DNA of 64,000 nt from Bimastos eiseni (Eukaryota; Annelida; Clitellata; Crassiclitellata; Lumbricidae), in assembly GCA_959347315.1 (NCBI GenBank), contig OY365822.1, positions 14,522,519-14,586,518 of the forward strand, given 5' to 3'. Made by a program: the position numbers and the translations under genes. Below, in pieces: positions 17,862-33,057 of the stretch; position 1 is the stretch's first letter; each line of letters begins with the position of its first letter. Below the pieces are notes generated by a model. The model was given only the letters and a program-made list of their open reading frames with translations. It ran no database searches and was not told the DNA's origin.

Positions 17862-19743
17862 TAATTTATGGTCTAACCGAGGGGGGCAATTGTCCTAGTT
17901 GGGAATGGCAATTCTCCAGGGGCAATTGTCCGTTCCCGCCATGTTACAGTGTCTACAATTGGCTATTAACACTCTGAGGACGAATTGCATCCGTTTCCCA
18001 GTCACTGTTAGTGCACGCCTGTCGCTAAAGCACTAAAGCACTAAAGACGCCATATTATATTATGTATCAAGTGAGTAAGTAAGTAAATAAGTAGGTCAGA
18101 ATGTTGTCTAATCTAAAGAAATCTAATTAGCACTGTTCAACAATATATATGCAAAAGATGCGATGCTGTTTTTTTATTACAAATGTAATGTATTTGAATC
18201 AAACAAATAATGTTAGAACACGTTTCGGTAGATAAGAATCGTCATGGAGTCATTTTATCAGAATGGAACATGCTGTAGGTTGGACTAGAATCTAGATAAG
18301 AATCAATTAAGTATAATAAGAACAGATTATAATATATTACAATAGATATGATTGTACAAGAATATATGTTATATATATACAATATGAAAGTTAATTGTTT
18401 TAGACTAGACTATGTTTGGATGAGAGAAGGTTGGAATTTATTAGAACACACACACACATATATATATATATACAATTTAGTAGAGTTGATTAGATTAGTT
18501 TTTAATTTATGTAGTGCTACATAGGCTGCATAAATAATTAAGTAAATGAATCGATGAATATTTTATTGTTAGTTACGAACCAAATGCGTTTGTTATCACA
18601 CGTGAGTCGTGACTGTTCCATAAAAGTTTCAATTTAAGTGAGAAAACAAACACTGGGTTATTTGTTTTGCATCTGCAGGTCCACATTCCTGCTTTTCTCG
18701 CAAGGTCAAGGGATCGTGCTAACTCAATCGCCAGGTGGCAAGCATATCGGTCGGTCTCTTACAACCTGTCCGTTCCCGCGGAACGACCAGTGATTGAAAA
18801 TACGACAGCCGTCAATCATCGGAGACGTTCTCGCTCTTGATCAATGAGGGTCGACTGACGGATTCTAAGAATGAATGAATGAATGAATGAATGGGTGAGT
18901 GAGTGAATAAGTAAGTGAATGGTTGAATGAATGAGGGAATGATTGAGTGAGTTTCACAATCAATGAACGAATGATTAAATAAATTAGTAGCTCCCAGAGT
19001 TTGAGTGATTGTGCATGTTTTCTCAGCGGTCAAATCAAACCAAATTACAGCAGTGAAGTCAGAGCTTTATGACTTGATGTCTACGTCAGTGAATTGCTTA
19101 TTTTGCTTCTAACTCTAATTTCACAGACTACTTAAGTGAACAAGAGCTTTGGAGCTCTAAGAAAGGAGTTAAATGAATAATAACTTTCACGTTGAATCTC
19201 GGAACATGGTGTCACAAAGGGAGATGCCATGTAGCTATAGAGATAAATACATTATCATTGTTGTGATTATAATTGTTATATTCATTACTATTATATGTTT
19301 TTTTGCTCCGATGTATAGCCTACATGATCTCTCACTGACTATGACGTAACTACGAATAAAGAAATGCAGTCTTCTCGTCGGTTTCACACGTGGCGAAATG
19401 TTAATAATATTATTATTATTTTTAATATAATAATAATGATAATAATATATTTTTATTATCAATAGCAATAACAATAATAATAATAATTATTATAATTGTT
19501 CATGCTTCTATTGTTGTCTGTTTTACTAACATTAGTATTATTGATGTATTCCACAAACTATAATTAATTGACAAGCATATGTTTGCATACTAATCCTAGC
19601 TGCATTAGCTTTCTTGACTCAAGTTGCTGAGTCAAGGTTCTAACTGTAAGCTTACGTCTCCAAAACATGCTTTGCAAAACATTCCTTATAAGCTTATACT
19701 TAAAAGGCTAAAAAATAAATATTAATAAAAATTTGAACTCTAA

Positions 19744-19950
19744 CTATTTTGTGCGTCGTATATTAAAAAGTTCTTTCCGTTCAACTACGGTACAGACGGA
19801 TCTCTAGATAGTCAGAATCGTCTTTCGAGGCAGCGGATTCGAAGACGTAAAGTTTATGAAAATATCGAACTCGAGAGTGACTACACTGAACCGAAATTAA
19901 AGAACTGGTCCTATATTACGGTCTTCGACAAATGTGCCTCAGAAATATAG
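19744..19950 (+). CDS. Possible open frame B, U3
   Basis: This is an identical copy of the frame, with stop at 19948-19950. Confidence 0.15.
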   Translation, partial: LFCASYIKKFFPFNYGTDGSLDSQNRLSRQRIRRRKVYENIELESDYTEPKLKNWSYITVFDKCASEI

Positions 19951-20616
19951 GAACTACCTAACGTAACTACGTTAGTGAAACCCAATATCCACAGGAAGGA
20001 ATAAGTCTATTGATTGATCGATTGACTGATTGTTCCATCGACTGATTAATGGATCGATCGGTCGATTTATGGATTGATCGACCGAGTGATTGATTGAGTG
20101 ATTGATTGATTGAGTATTGACCGAGTGATTGATTAAGTTATTGATCGACTGATTGATTGAGTTATTGACCTATGTATTAATCGATTGATTAGTTGAATGA
20201 TCGATTGATTGATGCACTCGTTTAGTGAGTTGCTCGCCATGACGTTTGTATTCTACCGCTGACCAACTGACCCTCCACAATATAAAAATAATTCAGAGAC
20301 GATGGACAAAGTTCGATGCAAATCACAGAAGCACAGGAAAAGGCGATTGCATGGAAGGTGCAAATGCTAGCTTAGCATTAGCATGTCATTGCTACTCGTT
20401 CTGCTACTACATTGTACGTGTCTCCTCATGCTAAGACCGAGCAGCTGTATGCCCGCAACGCATTGCTGAGCGAGATATTTAAGCGCTTCGTTTAGCCTAT
20501 TACGCGTCTCCCACATGTTAACTCTAAACTTCTTAGCAACAACAATCTTAAACCCACGCGCATGCGTTTCATTGTAAACCCCAATAGACCTACATGTAGG
20601 CCTTTATACACACATA

Positions 20617-20884
20617 CACAGTGGCGGAAATATAGTATATAGTTAGTGCATCACCTTGCGAAAATCTAAAAATCTGTTCAATACACAATTATTTGTATCA
20701 ATATCTGTCAAATCATTTTGTAATTAAGAATTGGATCAATCATTTACATATTTTCAGCAGTGTCTATCAGTCGTTACATGGACGAAATAATTCGTTGTTT
20801 CTACTCATTACGTCTTAGTAATTTGCTGTACCGCTTCTAGCTTTGATCACACGGTGATGCAGTAATTATTTCCACCACTTTATG
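20617..20884. mobile_element. Tc1/mariner-type MITE, U3
   Basis: It carries the GTGCATCACC allele, which restores one more match to the opposite inverted repeat and so is probably the ancestral state. Confidence 0.68.
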
Positions 20885-21136
20885 TACAGCTACGTATTAC
20901 GTATGTACGCTGTAGAGCCATGTACATATGCATGTATAGGGATATGCATTCATATGCATTACCATTCCACCGTGTGCTATGCCAACCTTAAGACTGTCCT
21001 ATTTGGCCAAGGCTGGGTCGGGAGCGCTCCCGAGTAGATGCTATTGAAAGGGCGCAATATGAATCCTCCTAAGAAATAAATTAAATAAATATGGAAGGTG
21101 CGGGTTCGACTCTCGTCCGGAGAGTCACCGTGTAGG

Positions 21137-21379
21137 GACCTTGAGAAAGTCCTTCGCACACAATTGCTCTGCAGTACAACTGCAATTGCGCCGTCGAGGC
21201 GTGTGTGCACTTCTGAACTAAGTGTAAGACAGACTATATCAAATTACAGCTGTACTGTATGCATGTGTGTATTGCATTGTATTTTCCAATTTATATAGCT
21301 CCGTTCACAACAGTGCACAATCATTCAATAGTGCAGTTGTAATGCAGAGCAATTGTGTGCGAAGGACTTTCTCAAGGTC
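21137..21379. repeat. Foldback element, U3
   Basis: The pair of arms is complete, with the U1-type spacer. Confidence 0.8.
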
Positions 21380-22844
21380 ATTCATTGATGGCCGCATGTC
21401 TGGACCTGCTTCCAGGGCCTAGGCCACAGGATAGCCCGTTATGATCGGTTCTGTCCACCAAAGCTCGACAATGACATGTGTGTGGCCAGCATAAAGGGTC
21501 GCCTAGCCTAGGCCCATCGCAACCCTAATCGTATCATGACTGATTATTTTTATTATCATCATTAATATTGTTGTTATTATTATATTATTATTTATTATTA
21601 TTTTATTATTAGTCTTCTTCTTCTTATATGTTTGTGATTCTATGGGATTGTTCTTCCTTCGTTAAGACAGGATTTGGATATGAATTGTGTGTTACAAGGT
21701 CGATGGAAAATGCTGAATAAATTGAGCAATTTCCATCTTGAGTTAAGCGTAAAGAAAAGATGCAAATTAAGTAACGAAACCTAATTATGCACCGAGCAGG
21801 GTTCGGTCTGCCCTTACTGGCAAACATACAGCACAATGCAATACCATTGGGCGACTAAATTCAAATTACGATTATAGTCGTTTGCACCCACCGCATAACA
21901 CATAAAAAGACATGGGTGTTAATTTTTTGAAAGCCTAACTCCGCCATCAAGCCTCAGTCAGTCTCTAAAAGCTGATAGTTCTCGTCTTAGATGTCTTCGA
22001 AATTGTGCCTCCCATCCCATTATTACATGTGTAGTATGGGCGTTCACGGCTATAATTAGACGATTGCCACGATTGCCAGCAAACAGATGTAACAAGGCCT
22101 GTGTAAATGAAACCAGCAACCGAACAATATTGGTTGAAATGTATGTATAAGTTTTACCTGGATCCCATCTCAGTTAAGAGTTAAGATCCTATTGAAATCG
22201 AACGATGGACACACTTCCCGCTTCTTATATATGTACGTTTGAGAGAGCTACTTATCGGCAATTGGTTGAGAAATTATCCAATAGCTGAGCAACAGTGGCT
22301 GACAGCAGCATATACTTAATGTGGTCACGTAAATAACACTGATATTTGCTTTGCAAAAACTAACGGTATACTTCAGCCTCTTCAGTAGTTTCTAATAAAT
22401 TTATTTGACACTTTAATAACAAGTGCATGCTCACACCTATTCAGTTTACAATTACAGAGGCGGCCATTACAGAGTTAAATTCGTTAGAAAATAGACAATG
22501 CTGAATATAATAAATGTTAGTTGGAGGCGATACGTATCCTATTACTGAAACGAAGAAGCTCCTTAGAAATACCCAGGGCTGTAGAATTTGATTTTAAAAC
22601 CTCGGTTTTCAAGTTTAAACAAGGCTGAACACTTTTCATTTAAAACTTGCAGGTTTATAGTTTTAGCCTTTTCAATTTTATTAATTGTTATTGTGCTTGA
22701 AGCTAATCAGAGTAATTCTTATTGCAATATACACGAATATAAGCTATGTCGTGGGGATAGTTGAAAAGAGCGAATAAGATGTTCTCGGTCGCAATTTTGT
22801 GTCCGCTTTGCGTACCTAAAAACCTGAAGTCCTAGAAATAGTAG

Positions 22845-23099
22845 TCACTTGCAAACGGTCTTGAATAAACCTTGGTTTTTCCAGCTCTTGTCACACTTCA
22901 TCAATTGCAGAATCTGATCTGGCTCAGGTTGAAATTTAAACTGGACTATTTGACCAACAGCGTCTTCAGCAACGTAAGGGACAGGCGTCTGCCTCGAGGT
23001 GTCGGGTTTCATTGCTTGACACTTCGTTAAGATTTGCATATTCCTCGCCGTCTGTATTGAGGCTGTCTGCCTCCAGCGAAACCCATTGAGGTCTCCCAT
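22845..23099 (-). CDS. Candidate 84-codon gene, U3
   Basis: The predicted protein is identical to that of U1. Confidence 0.32.
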   Translation of the reverse strand: MGDLNGFRWRQTASIQTARNMQILTKCQAMKPDTSRQTPVPYVAEDAVGQIVQFKFQPEPDQILQLMKCDKSWKNQGLFKTVCK

Positions 23100-25314
23100 T
23101 CGAGGTTTCAGGTAGACGTCTTCATCCGTAGTCCTCCTGCGCCTCAGCTGTCGGTCGATGCCTTTTATATAGCGTCATCGTCCAGAGTGTCGCGCGTTAC
23201 AGTACAAAACAAAGGGAAGAAAGAAAACAGATAGACAAAAGAAATAAAGACCACATAAAGATAAAGGATTAAAACTATATACGAAATTGAATTGAACTGT
23301 TACAAATTCTGCATTTGTCCATTAGTCTATGTAACTACAAATGAATAATTATCGTGTTAAAGATGTACAGAGACGGAGTCACGCGCATGTTTGAGGATGT
23401 TGGATAATTGATTAGAGATACGGGTATAATCTTTAAGGTCGTGACTCCGTTAGAAATGAAATGAACTGAACTGAAATAAAATAAAATAAATAAATCGATG
23501 CAGATTATACGGGGCTCACTTGGGTGCATCGTTGTTCTGTTCATGTCTTGCAATCACTTTATGAGTATTATATATTGTCACCTAGATGGGCTTACATAGG
23601 CATTATGACAGAATATTGTGTTTTTAATAATGCAATTAATTATGTCAAAGTGCTTGTCTATTTTACTCAAAAGCATTGTTTCCAGACCTAACAAATAACG
23701 TTTTAACATTTAGCTGTCACATTTGATAGAGATGTACGATTCTTATATATAAATATATATCTCTATATTTTTATTTATATAATATGCAATATGCAATATA
23801 CATTATTGGTAAATAAAACTGACTCAAATTGTTACTATGTCTGCCAAATGAACAATGTAAATTCATCTGCTGATTGTTACATGTATATAGTTTAAAGTGA
23901 AAGTGTTGTGCTGTTTTGTAACAGTGCAAATGTACATTGTGTCATATGACGTCAGCAATCGATGTTGTCATGAGATGTCAATAAACTTATGTTTAAACAA
24001 ACAAAATATATATGTAGACTTAAAATGTAGCTCAATTCAGAAGGTAACTGTGATCCCCGTTCCATGATATTAGTTCGTTGGTCAGTTGCACTTTAGTGAT
24101 ACTGTTTGATGACAAAGACGACTATCGTTGCCCTCCTCCATTATCCAGGCTATGAACTGGCACTGTTCAACGGCAAGCATCGTCGGGATTTAAGTGTCGT
24201 TTAACCTTTCCTTCCATTTAAATGCTCCTTTATCTTTTATAACGCTAAATACGGCATTTCTCTTTCTACTCATTAATTTTAGTCATCAATGTGTACATAT
24301 GAATCTTTGTAAGAGCTAACAGCAACAGCGATCGATCGTCCGGTGATCAATCGTCCTGTGATCAACCGTCCAGTGATCACACGTCCTAGAACCCTCGATA
24401 TCGCCATCCTTCTAGAGCTCAGAGTTCAGGTCTGACCACGCGACAGAACAGCGGAGGCGTAAGGCAGTTGACTGAAGGACTACTTGCTTACACACAGCAA
24501 CTGTCTCCGCTTTACAGGCCAGGCTTCTAACCAATCGGCCACCGTCACACACCCACGGTGTGCCAGCCAGTCTAGTTTCTTTTAGGCCTAAACGATTATG
24601 TATACCAGTGGCTGGCTGAGGGCTAAAATCCAACGAAGTATACATATTTTTAAAAGTTCTGTGTCCCTAGCGCCATCTAGCGAATTCATCCATCAAACGA
24701 GCACACTGTAAATGAATGTGCAGTGTACACGAGCGTACAATATATGCCTGACCTCATTCACCTATGTACCCTGTTGGTGTACAATTCACTGAGCAGTCAG
24801 TAATTCAATGTTCAATGGTGATGGGATGATAAAACTGTAATCGAAGTGGCAGTATTAGAGGCAATAATACTAAAATATTTGGCAAGAGGAAGGTTTTAAG
24901 TTAGGCAATGGCAGGCAAGCAAAAGGTTTGCTTTAAAACAGGGAAACGTAGTTAAGCAAAACTTATATCTTAAGTTAGACAATGGTAGGTAAGCAATAAT
25001 CACATCTTAACTTAAACAATGGAGTTTAAACAATGGTTATAAATTCCCATTGCAGTATTTCTAGTAAATGATGATTAAATGAAGTTGAGCATCATAAACT
25101 GATACATTTTCTGGATTATGTTATTGCATAGATTCAGTTAAGTGCAAACGGTGCTGCCATCTATCTTTGACATCGATGAACTAAAGACACCTAAACCAAA
25201 AGGTACTTTTTTTACAAGTTTTCGGCTTCTGACATCCTGAGACATTCATTCCTCATTCAATCTCGAGGGCTGCCATGTTGAGTGCAGGACATTTGCTCCG
25301 CGGACAATTGCCCC

Positions 25315-25592
25315 ATATGTATATATGCATGTATGTCTGTATGTACGTATGTATTTATGTACGTATGTATGAATGTATGCATGTATGTATGTATGTATGT
25401 TTGTATGTATGTTTGTATGTATGTTTGTATATATGTATGTCTGTATGTACGTATGTATTTATGTATATATGTATGAATGTATGTATGTATGTATGTATGT
25501 ATGTCGGTATGTACGTATGTATTTATGTATATATGTATGAATGTATGTATGTATTTATGCATTATTTATGTATGTATGTATGTACGCATATA
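25315..25592. repeat. ATGT microsatellite block, U4
   Basis: It is 278 bp, as in U2. Confidence 0.95.
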
Positions 25593-27474
25593 TAATTTAT
25601 GGTCTAACCGAGGGGGGCAATTGTCCTAGTTGGGAATGGCAATTCTCCAGGGGCAATTGTCCGTTCCCGCCATGTTACAGTGTCTACAATTGGCTATTAA
25701 CACTCTGAGGACGAATTGCATCCGTTTCCCAGTCACTGTTAGTGCACGCCTGTCGCTAAAGCACTAAAGCACTAAAGACGCCATATTATATTATGTATCA
25801 AGTGAGTAAGTAAGTAAATAAGTAGGTCAGAATGTTGTCTAATCTAAAGAAATCTAATTAGCACTGTTCAACAATATATATGCAAAAGATGCGATGCTGT
25901 TTTTTTATTACAAATGTAATGTATTTGAATCAAACAAATAATGTTAGAACACGTTTCGGTAGATAAGAATCGTCATGGAGTCATTTTATCAGAATGGAAC
26001 ATGCTGTAGGTTGGACTAGAATCTAGATAAGAATCAATTAAGTATAATAAGAACAGATTATAATATATTACAATAGATATGATTGTACAAGAATATATGT
26101 TATATATATACAATATGAAAGTTAATTGTTTTAGACTAGACTATGTTTGGATGAGAGAAGGTTGGAATTTATTAGAACACACACACACACATATATATAT
26201 ATACAATTTAGTAGAGTTGATTAGATTAGTTTTTAATTTATGTAGTGCTACATAGGCTGCATAAATAATTAAGTAAATGAATCGATGAATATTTTATTGT
26301 TAGTTACGAACCAAATGCGTTTGTTATCACACGTGAGTCGTGACTGTTCCATAAAAGTTTCAATTTAAGTGAGAAAACAAACACTGGGTTATTTGTTTTG
26401 CATCTGCAGGTCCACATTCCTGCTTTTCTCGCAAGGTCAAGGGATCGTGCTAACTCAATCGCCAGGTGGCAAGCATATCGGTCGGTCTCTTACAACCTGT
26501 CCGTTCCCGCGGAACGACCAGTGATTGAAAATACGACAGCCGTCAATCATCGGAGACGTTCTCGCTCTTGATCAATGAGGGTCGACTGACGGATTCTAAG
26601 AATGAATGAATGAATGAATGAATGGGTGAGTGAGTGAATAAGTAAGTGAATGGTTGAATGAATGAGGGAATGATTGAGTGAATTTCACAATCAATGAACG
26701 AATGATTAAATAAATTAGTAGCTCCCAGAGTTTGAGTGATTGTGCATGTTTTCTCAGCGGTCAAATCAAACCAAATTACAGCAGTGAAGTCAGAGCTTTA
26801 TGACTTGATGTCTACGTCAGTGAATTGCTTATTTTGCTTCTAACTCTAATTTCACAAACTACTTAAGTGAACAAGAGCTTTGGAGCTCTAAGAAAGGAGT
26901 TAAATGAATAATAACTTTCACGTTGAATCTCGGAACATGGTGTCACAAAGGGAGATGCCATGTAGCTATAGAGATAAATACATTATCATTGTTGTGATTA
27001 TAATTGTTATATTCATTACTATTATATGTTTTTTTGCTCCGATGTATAGCCTACATGATCTCTCACTGACTATGACGTAACTACGAATAAAGAAATGCAG
27101 TCTTCTCGTCGGTTTCACACGTGGCGAAATGTTAATAATATTATTATTATTTTTAATATAATAATAATGATAATAATATATTTTTATTATCAATAGCAAT
27201 AACAATAATAATAATTATTATTATAATTGTTCATGCTTCTATTGTTGTCTGTTTTACTAACATTAGTATTATTGATGTATTCCACAAACTACACTTCAGT
27301 GACAAGCATATGTTTGCATACTAATCCTAGCTGCATTAGCTTTCTTGACTCAAGTTGCTGAGTCAAGGTTCTAACTGTAAGCTTACGTCTCCAAAACATG
27401 CTTTGCAAAACATTCCTTATAAGCTTATACTTAAAAGGCTAAAAAATAAATATTAATAAAAATTTGAACTCTAA

Positions 27475-27681
27475 CTATTTTGTGCGTCGTATATTAAAAA
27501 GTTCTTTCCGTTCAACTACGGTACAGACGGATCTCTAGATAGTCAGAATCGTCTTTCGAGGCAGCGGATTCGAAGACGTAAAGTTTATGAAAATATCGAA
27601 CTCGAGAGTGACTACACTGAACCGAAATTAAAGAACTGGTCCTATATTACGGTCTTCGACAAATGTGCCTCAGAAATATAG
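27475..27681 (+). CDS. Possible open frame B, U4
   Basis: This is an identical copy of the frame, with stop at 27679-27681. Confidence 0.15.
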   Translation, partial: LFCASYIKKFFPFNYGTDGSLDSQNRLSRQRIRRRKVYENIELESDYTEPKLKNWSYITVFDKCASEI

Positions 27682-28359
27682 GAACTACCTAACGTAACTA
27701 CGTTAGTGAAACCCAATATCCACAGGAAGGAATAAGTCTATTGATTGATCGATTGACTGATTGTTCCATCGACTGATTAATGGATCGATCGGTCGATTTA
27801 TGGATTGATCGACCGAGTGATTGATTGAGTGATTGACTGAGTGATTGATTGATTGAGTATTGACCGAGTGATTAATTAAGTTATTGATCGACTGATTGAT
27901 TGAGTTATTGACCTATGTATTAATCGATTGATTAGTTGAATGATCGATTGATTGATGCACTCGTTTAGTGAGTTGCTCGCCATGACGTTTGTATTCTACC
28001 GCTGACCAACTGACCCTCCACAATATAAAAATAATTCAGAGACGATGGGCAAAGTTCGATGCAAATCACAGAAGCACAGGAAAAGGCGATTGCATGGAAG
28101 GTGCAAATGCTAGCTTTGCATTAGCATGTCATTGCTACTCGTTCTGCTACTACATTGTACGTGTCTCCTCATGCTAAGACCGAGCAGCTGTATGCCCGCA
28201 ACGCATTGCTGAGCGAGATATTTAAGCGCTTCGTTTAGCCTATTACGCGTCTCCCACATGTTAACTCTAAACTTCTTAGCAACAACAATCTTAAACCCAC
28301 GCGCATGCGTTTCATTGTAAACCCCAATAGACCTACATGTAGGCCTTTATACACACATA

Positions 28360-28627
28360 CACAGTGGCGGAAATATAGTATATAGTTAGTGCAGCACCTT
28401 GCGAAAATCTAAAAATCTGTTCAATACACAATTATTTGTATCAATATCTGTCAAATCATTTTGTAATTAAGAATTGGATCAATCATTTACATATTTTCAG
28501 CAGTGTCTATCAGTCGTTACATGGACGAAATAATTCGTTGTTTCTACTCATTACGTCTTAGTAATTTGCTGTACCGCTTCTAGCTTTGATCACACGGTGA
28601 TGCAGTAATTATTTCCACCACTTTATG
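28360..28627. mobile_element. Tc1/mariner-type MITE, U4
   Basis: It carries the GTGCAGCACC allele, as in U1 and U2. Confidence 0.68.
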
Positions 28628-28879
28628 TACAGCTACGTATTACGTATGTACGCTGTAGAGCCATGTACATATGCATGTATAGGGATATGCATTCATATGC
28701 ATTACCATTCCACCGTGTGCTATGCCAACCTTAAGACTGTCCTATTTGGCCAAGGCTGGGTCGGGAGCGCTCCCGAGTAGATGCTATTGAAAGGGCGCAA
28801 TATGAATCCTCCTAAGAAATAAATTAAATAAATATGGAAGGTGCGGGTTCGACTCTCGTCCGGAGAGTCACCGTGTAGG

Positions 28880-29122
28880 GACCTTGAGAAAGTCCTTCGC
28901 ACACAATTGCTCTGCAGTACAACTGCAATTGCGCCGTCGAGGCGTGTGTGCACTTCTGAACTAAGTGTAAGACAGACAATATCAAATTACAGCTGTACTG
29001 TATGCATGTGTGTATTGCATTGTATTTTCCAATTTATATAGCTCCGTTCACAACAGTGCACAATCATTCAATAGTGCAGTTGTAATGCAGAGCAATTGTG
29101 TGCGAAGGACTTTCTCAAGGTC
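28880..29122. repeat. Foldback element, U4
   Basis: The pair of arms is complete, with the U2-type spacer. It is the last complete copy before the short-form units. Confidence 0.8.
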
Positions 29123-30587
29123 ATTCATTGATGGCCGCATGTCTGGACCTGCTTCCAGGGCCTAGGCCACAGGATAGCCCGTTATGATCGGTTCTGTCCA
29201 CCAAAGCTCCACAATGACATGTGTGTGGCCAGCATAAAGGGTCGCCTAGCCTAGGCCCATCGCAACCCTAATCGTATCATGACTGATTATTTTTATTATC
29301 ATCATTAATATTGTTGTTATTATTATATTATTATTTATTATTATTTTATTATTAGTCTTCTTCTTCTTATATGTTTGTGATTCTATGGGATTGTTCTTCC
29401 TTCGTTAAGACAGGATTTGGATATGAATTGTGTGTTACAAGGTCGATGGAAAATGCTGAATAAATTGAGCAATTTCCATCTTGAGTTAAGCGTAAAGAAA
29501 AGATGCAAATTAAGTAACGAAACCTAATTATGCACCGAGCAGGGTTCGGTCTGCCCTTACTGGCAAACATACAGCACAATGCAATACCATTGGGCGACTA
29601 AATTCAAATTACGATTATAGTCGTTTGCACCCACCGCATAACACATAAAAAGACATGGGTGTTAATTTTTTGAAAGCCTAACTCCGCCATCAAGCCTCAG
29701 TCAGTCTCTAAAAGCTGATAGTTCTCGTCTTAGATGTCTTCGAAATTGTGCCTCCCATCCCATTATTACATGTGTAGTATGGGCGTTCACGGCTATAATT
29801 AGACGATTGCCACGATTGCCAGCAAACAGATGTAACAAGGCCTGTGTAAATGAAACCAGCAACCGAACAATATTGGTTGAAATGTATGTATAAGTTTTAC
29901 CTGGATCCCATCTCAGTTAAGAGTTAAGATCCTATTGAAATCGAACGATGGACACACTTCCCGCTTCTTATATATGTACGTTTGAGAGAGCTACTTATCG
30001 GCAATTGGTTGAGAAATTATCCAATAGCTGAGCAACAGTGGCTGACAGCAGCATATACTTAATGTGGTCACGTAAATAACACTGATATTTGCTTTGCAAA
30101 AACTAACGGTATACTTCAGCCTCTTCAGTAGTTTCTAATAAATTTATTTGACACTTTAATAACAAGTGCATGCTCACACCTATTCAGTTTACAATTACAG
30201 AGGCGGCCATTACAGAGTTAAATTCGTTAGAAAATAGACAATGCTGAATATAATAAATGTTAGTTGGAGGCGATACGTATCCTATTACTGAAACGAAGAA
30301 GCTCCTTAGAAATACCCAGGGCTGTAGAATTTGATTTTAAAACCTCGGTTTTCAAGTTTAAACAAGGCTGAACACTTTTCATTTAAAACTTGCAGGTTTA
30401 TAGTTTTAGCCTTTTCAATTTTATTAATTGTTATTGTGCTTGAAGCTAATCAGAGTAATTCTTATTGCAATATACACGAATATAAGCTATGTCGTGGGGA
30501 TAGTTGAAAAGAGCGAATAAGATGTTCTCGGTCGCAATTTTGTGTCCGCTTTGCGTACCTAAAAACCTGAAGTCCTAGAAATAGTAG

Positions 30588-30842
30588 TCACTTGCAAACG
30601 GTCTTGAATAAACCTTGGTTTTTCCAGCTCTTGTCACACTTCATCAATTGCAGAATCTGATCTGGCTCAGGTTGAAATTTAAACTGGACTATTTGACCAA
30701 CAGCGTCTTCAGCAACGTAAGGGACAGGCGTCTGCCTCGAGGTGTCGGGTTTCATTGCTTGACACTTCGTTAAGATTTGCATATTCCTCGCCGTCTGTAT
30801 TGAGGCTGTCTGCCTCCAGCGAAACCCATTGAGGTCTCCCAT
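30588..30842 (-). CDS. Candidate 84-codon gene, U4
   Basis: The predicted protein is identical to that of U1. Confidence 0.32.
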   Translation of the reverse strand: MGDLNGFRWRQTASIQTARNMQILTKCQAMKPDTSRQTPVPYVAEDAVGQIVQFKFQPEPDQILQLMKCDKSWKNQGLFKTVCK

Positions 30843-33057
30843 TCGAGGTTTCAGGTAGACGTCTTCATCCGTAGTCCTCCTGCGCCTCAGCTGTCGGTCG
30901 ATGCCTTTTATATAGCGTCATCGTCCAGAGTGTCGCGCGTTACAGTACAAAACAAAGGGAAGAAAGAAAACAGATAGACAAAAGAAAGAAAGACCACATA
31001 AAGATAAAGGATTAAAACTATATACGAAATTGAATTGAACTGTTACAAATTCTGCATTTGTCCATTAGTCTATGTAACTACAAATGAATAATTATCGTGT
31101 TAAAGATGTACAGAGACGGAGTCACGCGCATGTTTGAGGATGTTGGATAATTGATTAGAGATACGGGTATAATCTTTAAGGTCGTGACTCCGTTAGAAAT
31201 GAAATGAACTGAACTGAAATAAAATAAAATAAATAAATCGATGCAGATTATACGGGGCTCACTTGGGTGCATCGTTGTTCTGTTCATGTCTTGCAATCAC
31301 TTTATGAGTATTATATATTGTCACCTAGATGGGCTTACATAGGCATTATGACAGAATATTGTGTTTTTAATAATGCAATTAATTATGTCAAAGTGCTTGT
31401 CTATTTTACTCAAAAGCATTGTTTCCAGACCTAACAAATAACGTTTTAACATTTAGCTGTCACATTTGATAGAGATGTACGATTCTTATATATAAATATA
31501 TATCTCTATATTTTTATTTATATAATATGCAATATGCAATATACATTATTGGTAAATAAAACTGACTCAAATTGTTACTATGTCTGCCAAATGAACAATG
31601 TAAATTCATCTGCTGATTGTTACATGTATATAGTTTAAAGTGAAAGTGTTGTGCTGTTTTGTAACAGTGCAAATGTACATTGTGTCATATGACGTCAGCA
31701 ATCGATGTTGTCATGAGATGTCAATAAACTTATGTTTAAACAAACAAAATATATATGTAGACTTAAAATGTAGCTCAATTCAGAAGGTAACTGTGATCCC
31801 CGTTCCATGATATTAGTTCGTTGGTCAGTTGCACTTTAGTGATACTGTTTGATGACAAAGACGACTATCGTTGCCCTCCTCCATTATCCAGGCTATGAAC
31901 TGGCACTGTTCAACGGCAAGCATCGTCGGGATTTAAGTGTCGTTTAACCTTTCCTTCCATTTAAATGCTCCTTTATCTTTTATAACGCTAAATACGGCAT
32001 TTCTCTTTCTACTCATTAATTTTAGTCATCAATGTGTACATATGAATCTTTGTAAGAGCTAACAGCAACAGCGATCGATCGTCCGGTGATCAATCGTCCT
32101 GTGATCAACCGTCCAGTGATCACACGTCCTAGAACCCTCGATATCGCCATCCTTCTAGAGCTCAGAGTTCAGGTCTGACCACGCGACAGAACAGCGGAGG
32201 CGTAAGGCAGTTGACTGAAGGACTACTTGCTTACACACAGCAACTGTCTCCGCTTTACAGGCCAGGCTTCTAACCAATCGGCCACCGTCACACACCCACG
32301 GTGTGCCAGCCAGTCTAGTTTCTTTTAGGCCTAAACGATTATGTATACCAGTGGCTGGCTGAGGGCTAAAATCCAACGAAGTATACATATTTTTAAAAGT
32401 TCTGTGTCCCTAGCGCCATCTAGCGAATTCATCCATCAAACGAGCACACTGTAAATGAATGTGCAGTGTACACGAGCGTACAATATATGCCTGACCTCAT
32501 TCACCTATGTACCCTGTTGGTGTACAATTCACTGAGCAGTCAGTAATTCAATGTTCAATGGTGATGGGATGATAAAACTGTAATCGAAGTGGCAGTATTA
32601 GAGGCAATAATACTAAAATATTTGGCAAGAGGAAGGTTTTAAGTTAGGCAATGGCAGGCAAGCAAAAGGTTTGCTTTAAAACAGGGAAACGTAGTTAAGC
32701 AAAACTTATATCTTAAGTTAGACAATGGTAGGTAAGCAATAATCACATCTTAACTTAAACAATGGAGTTTAAACAATGGTTATAAATTCCCATTGCAGTA
32801 TTTCTAGTAAATGATGATTAAATGAAGTTGAGCATCATAAACTGATACATTTTCTGGATTATGTTATTGCATAGATTCAGTTAAGTGCAAACGGTGCTGC
32901 CATCTATCTTTGACATCGATGAACTAAAGACACCTAAACCAAAAGGTACTTTTTTTACAAGTTTTCGGCTTCTGACATCCTGAGACATTCATTCCTCATT
33001 CAATCTCGAGGGCTGCCATGTTGAGTGCAGGACATTTGCTCCGCGGACAATTGCCCC

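Larger units (their letters stand above)
15490..23220. repeat. Macrosatellite unit U3 (long form, 7731 bp)
   Basis: This unit is 12 bp shorter than U2 and U4 because one GATTGACTGAGT-like segment is missing from its GATT-type tract (20009-20214). It shares that loss with U5 and U6. Its middle section also matches U5 (GAGTTTCAC at 18948, GTGCATCACC at 20646), while its foldback region is of the U1 type. It has (AC)6(AT)7. Confidence 0.97.
23221..30963. repeat. Macrosatellite unit U4 (long form, 7743 bp)
   Basis: This unit is nearly indistinguishable from U2, which lies two units upstream. A private change is GAAATAAAGACC near its start, where the others read GAAAGAAAGACC. It is the last unit with the complete foldback. 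Confidence 0.97.
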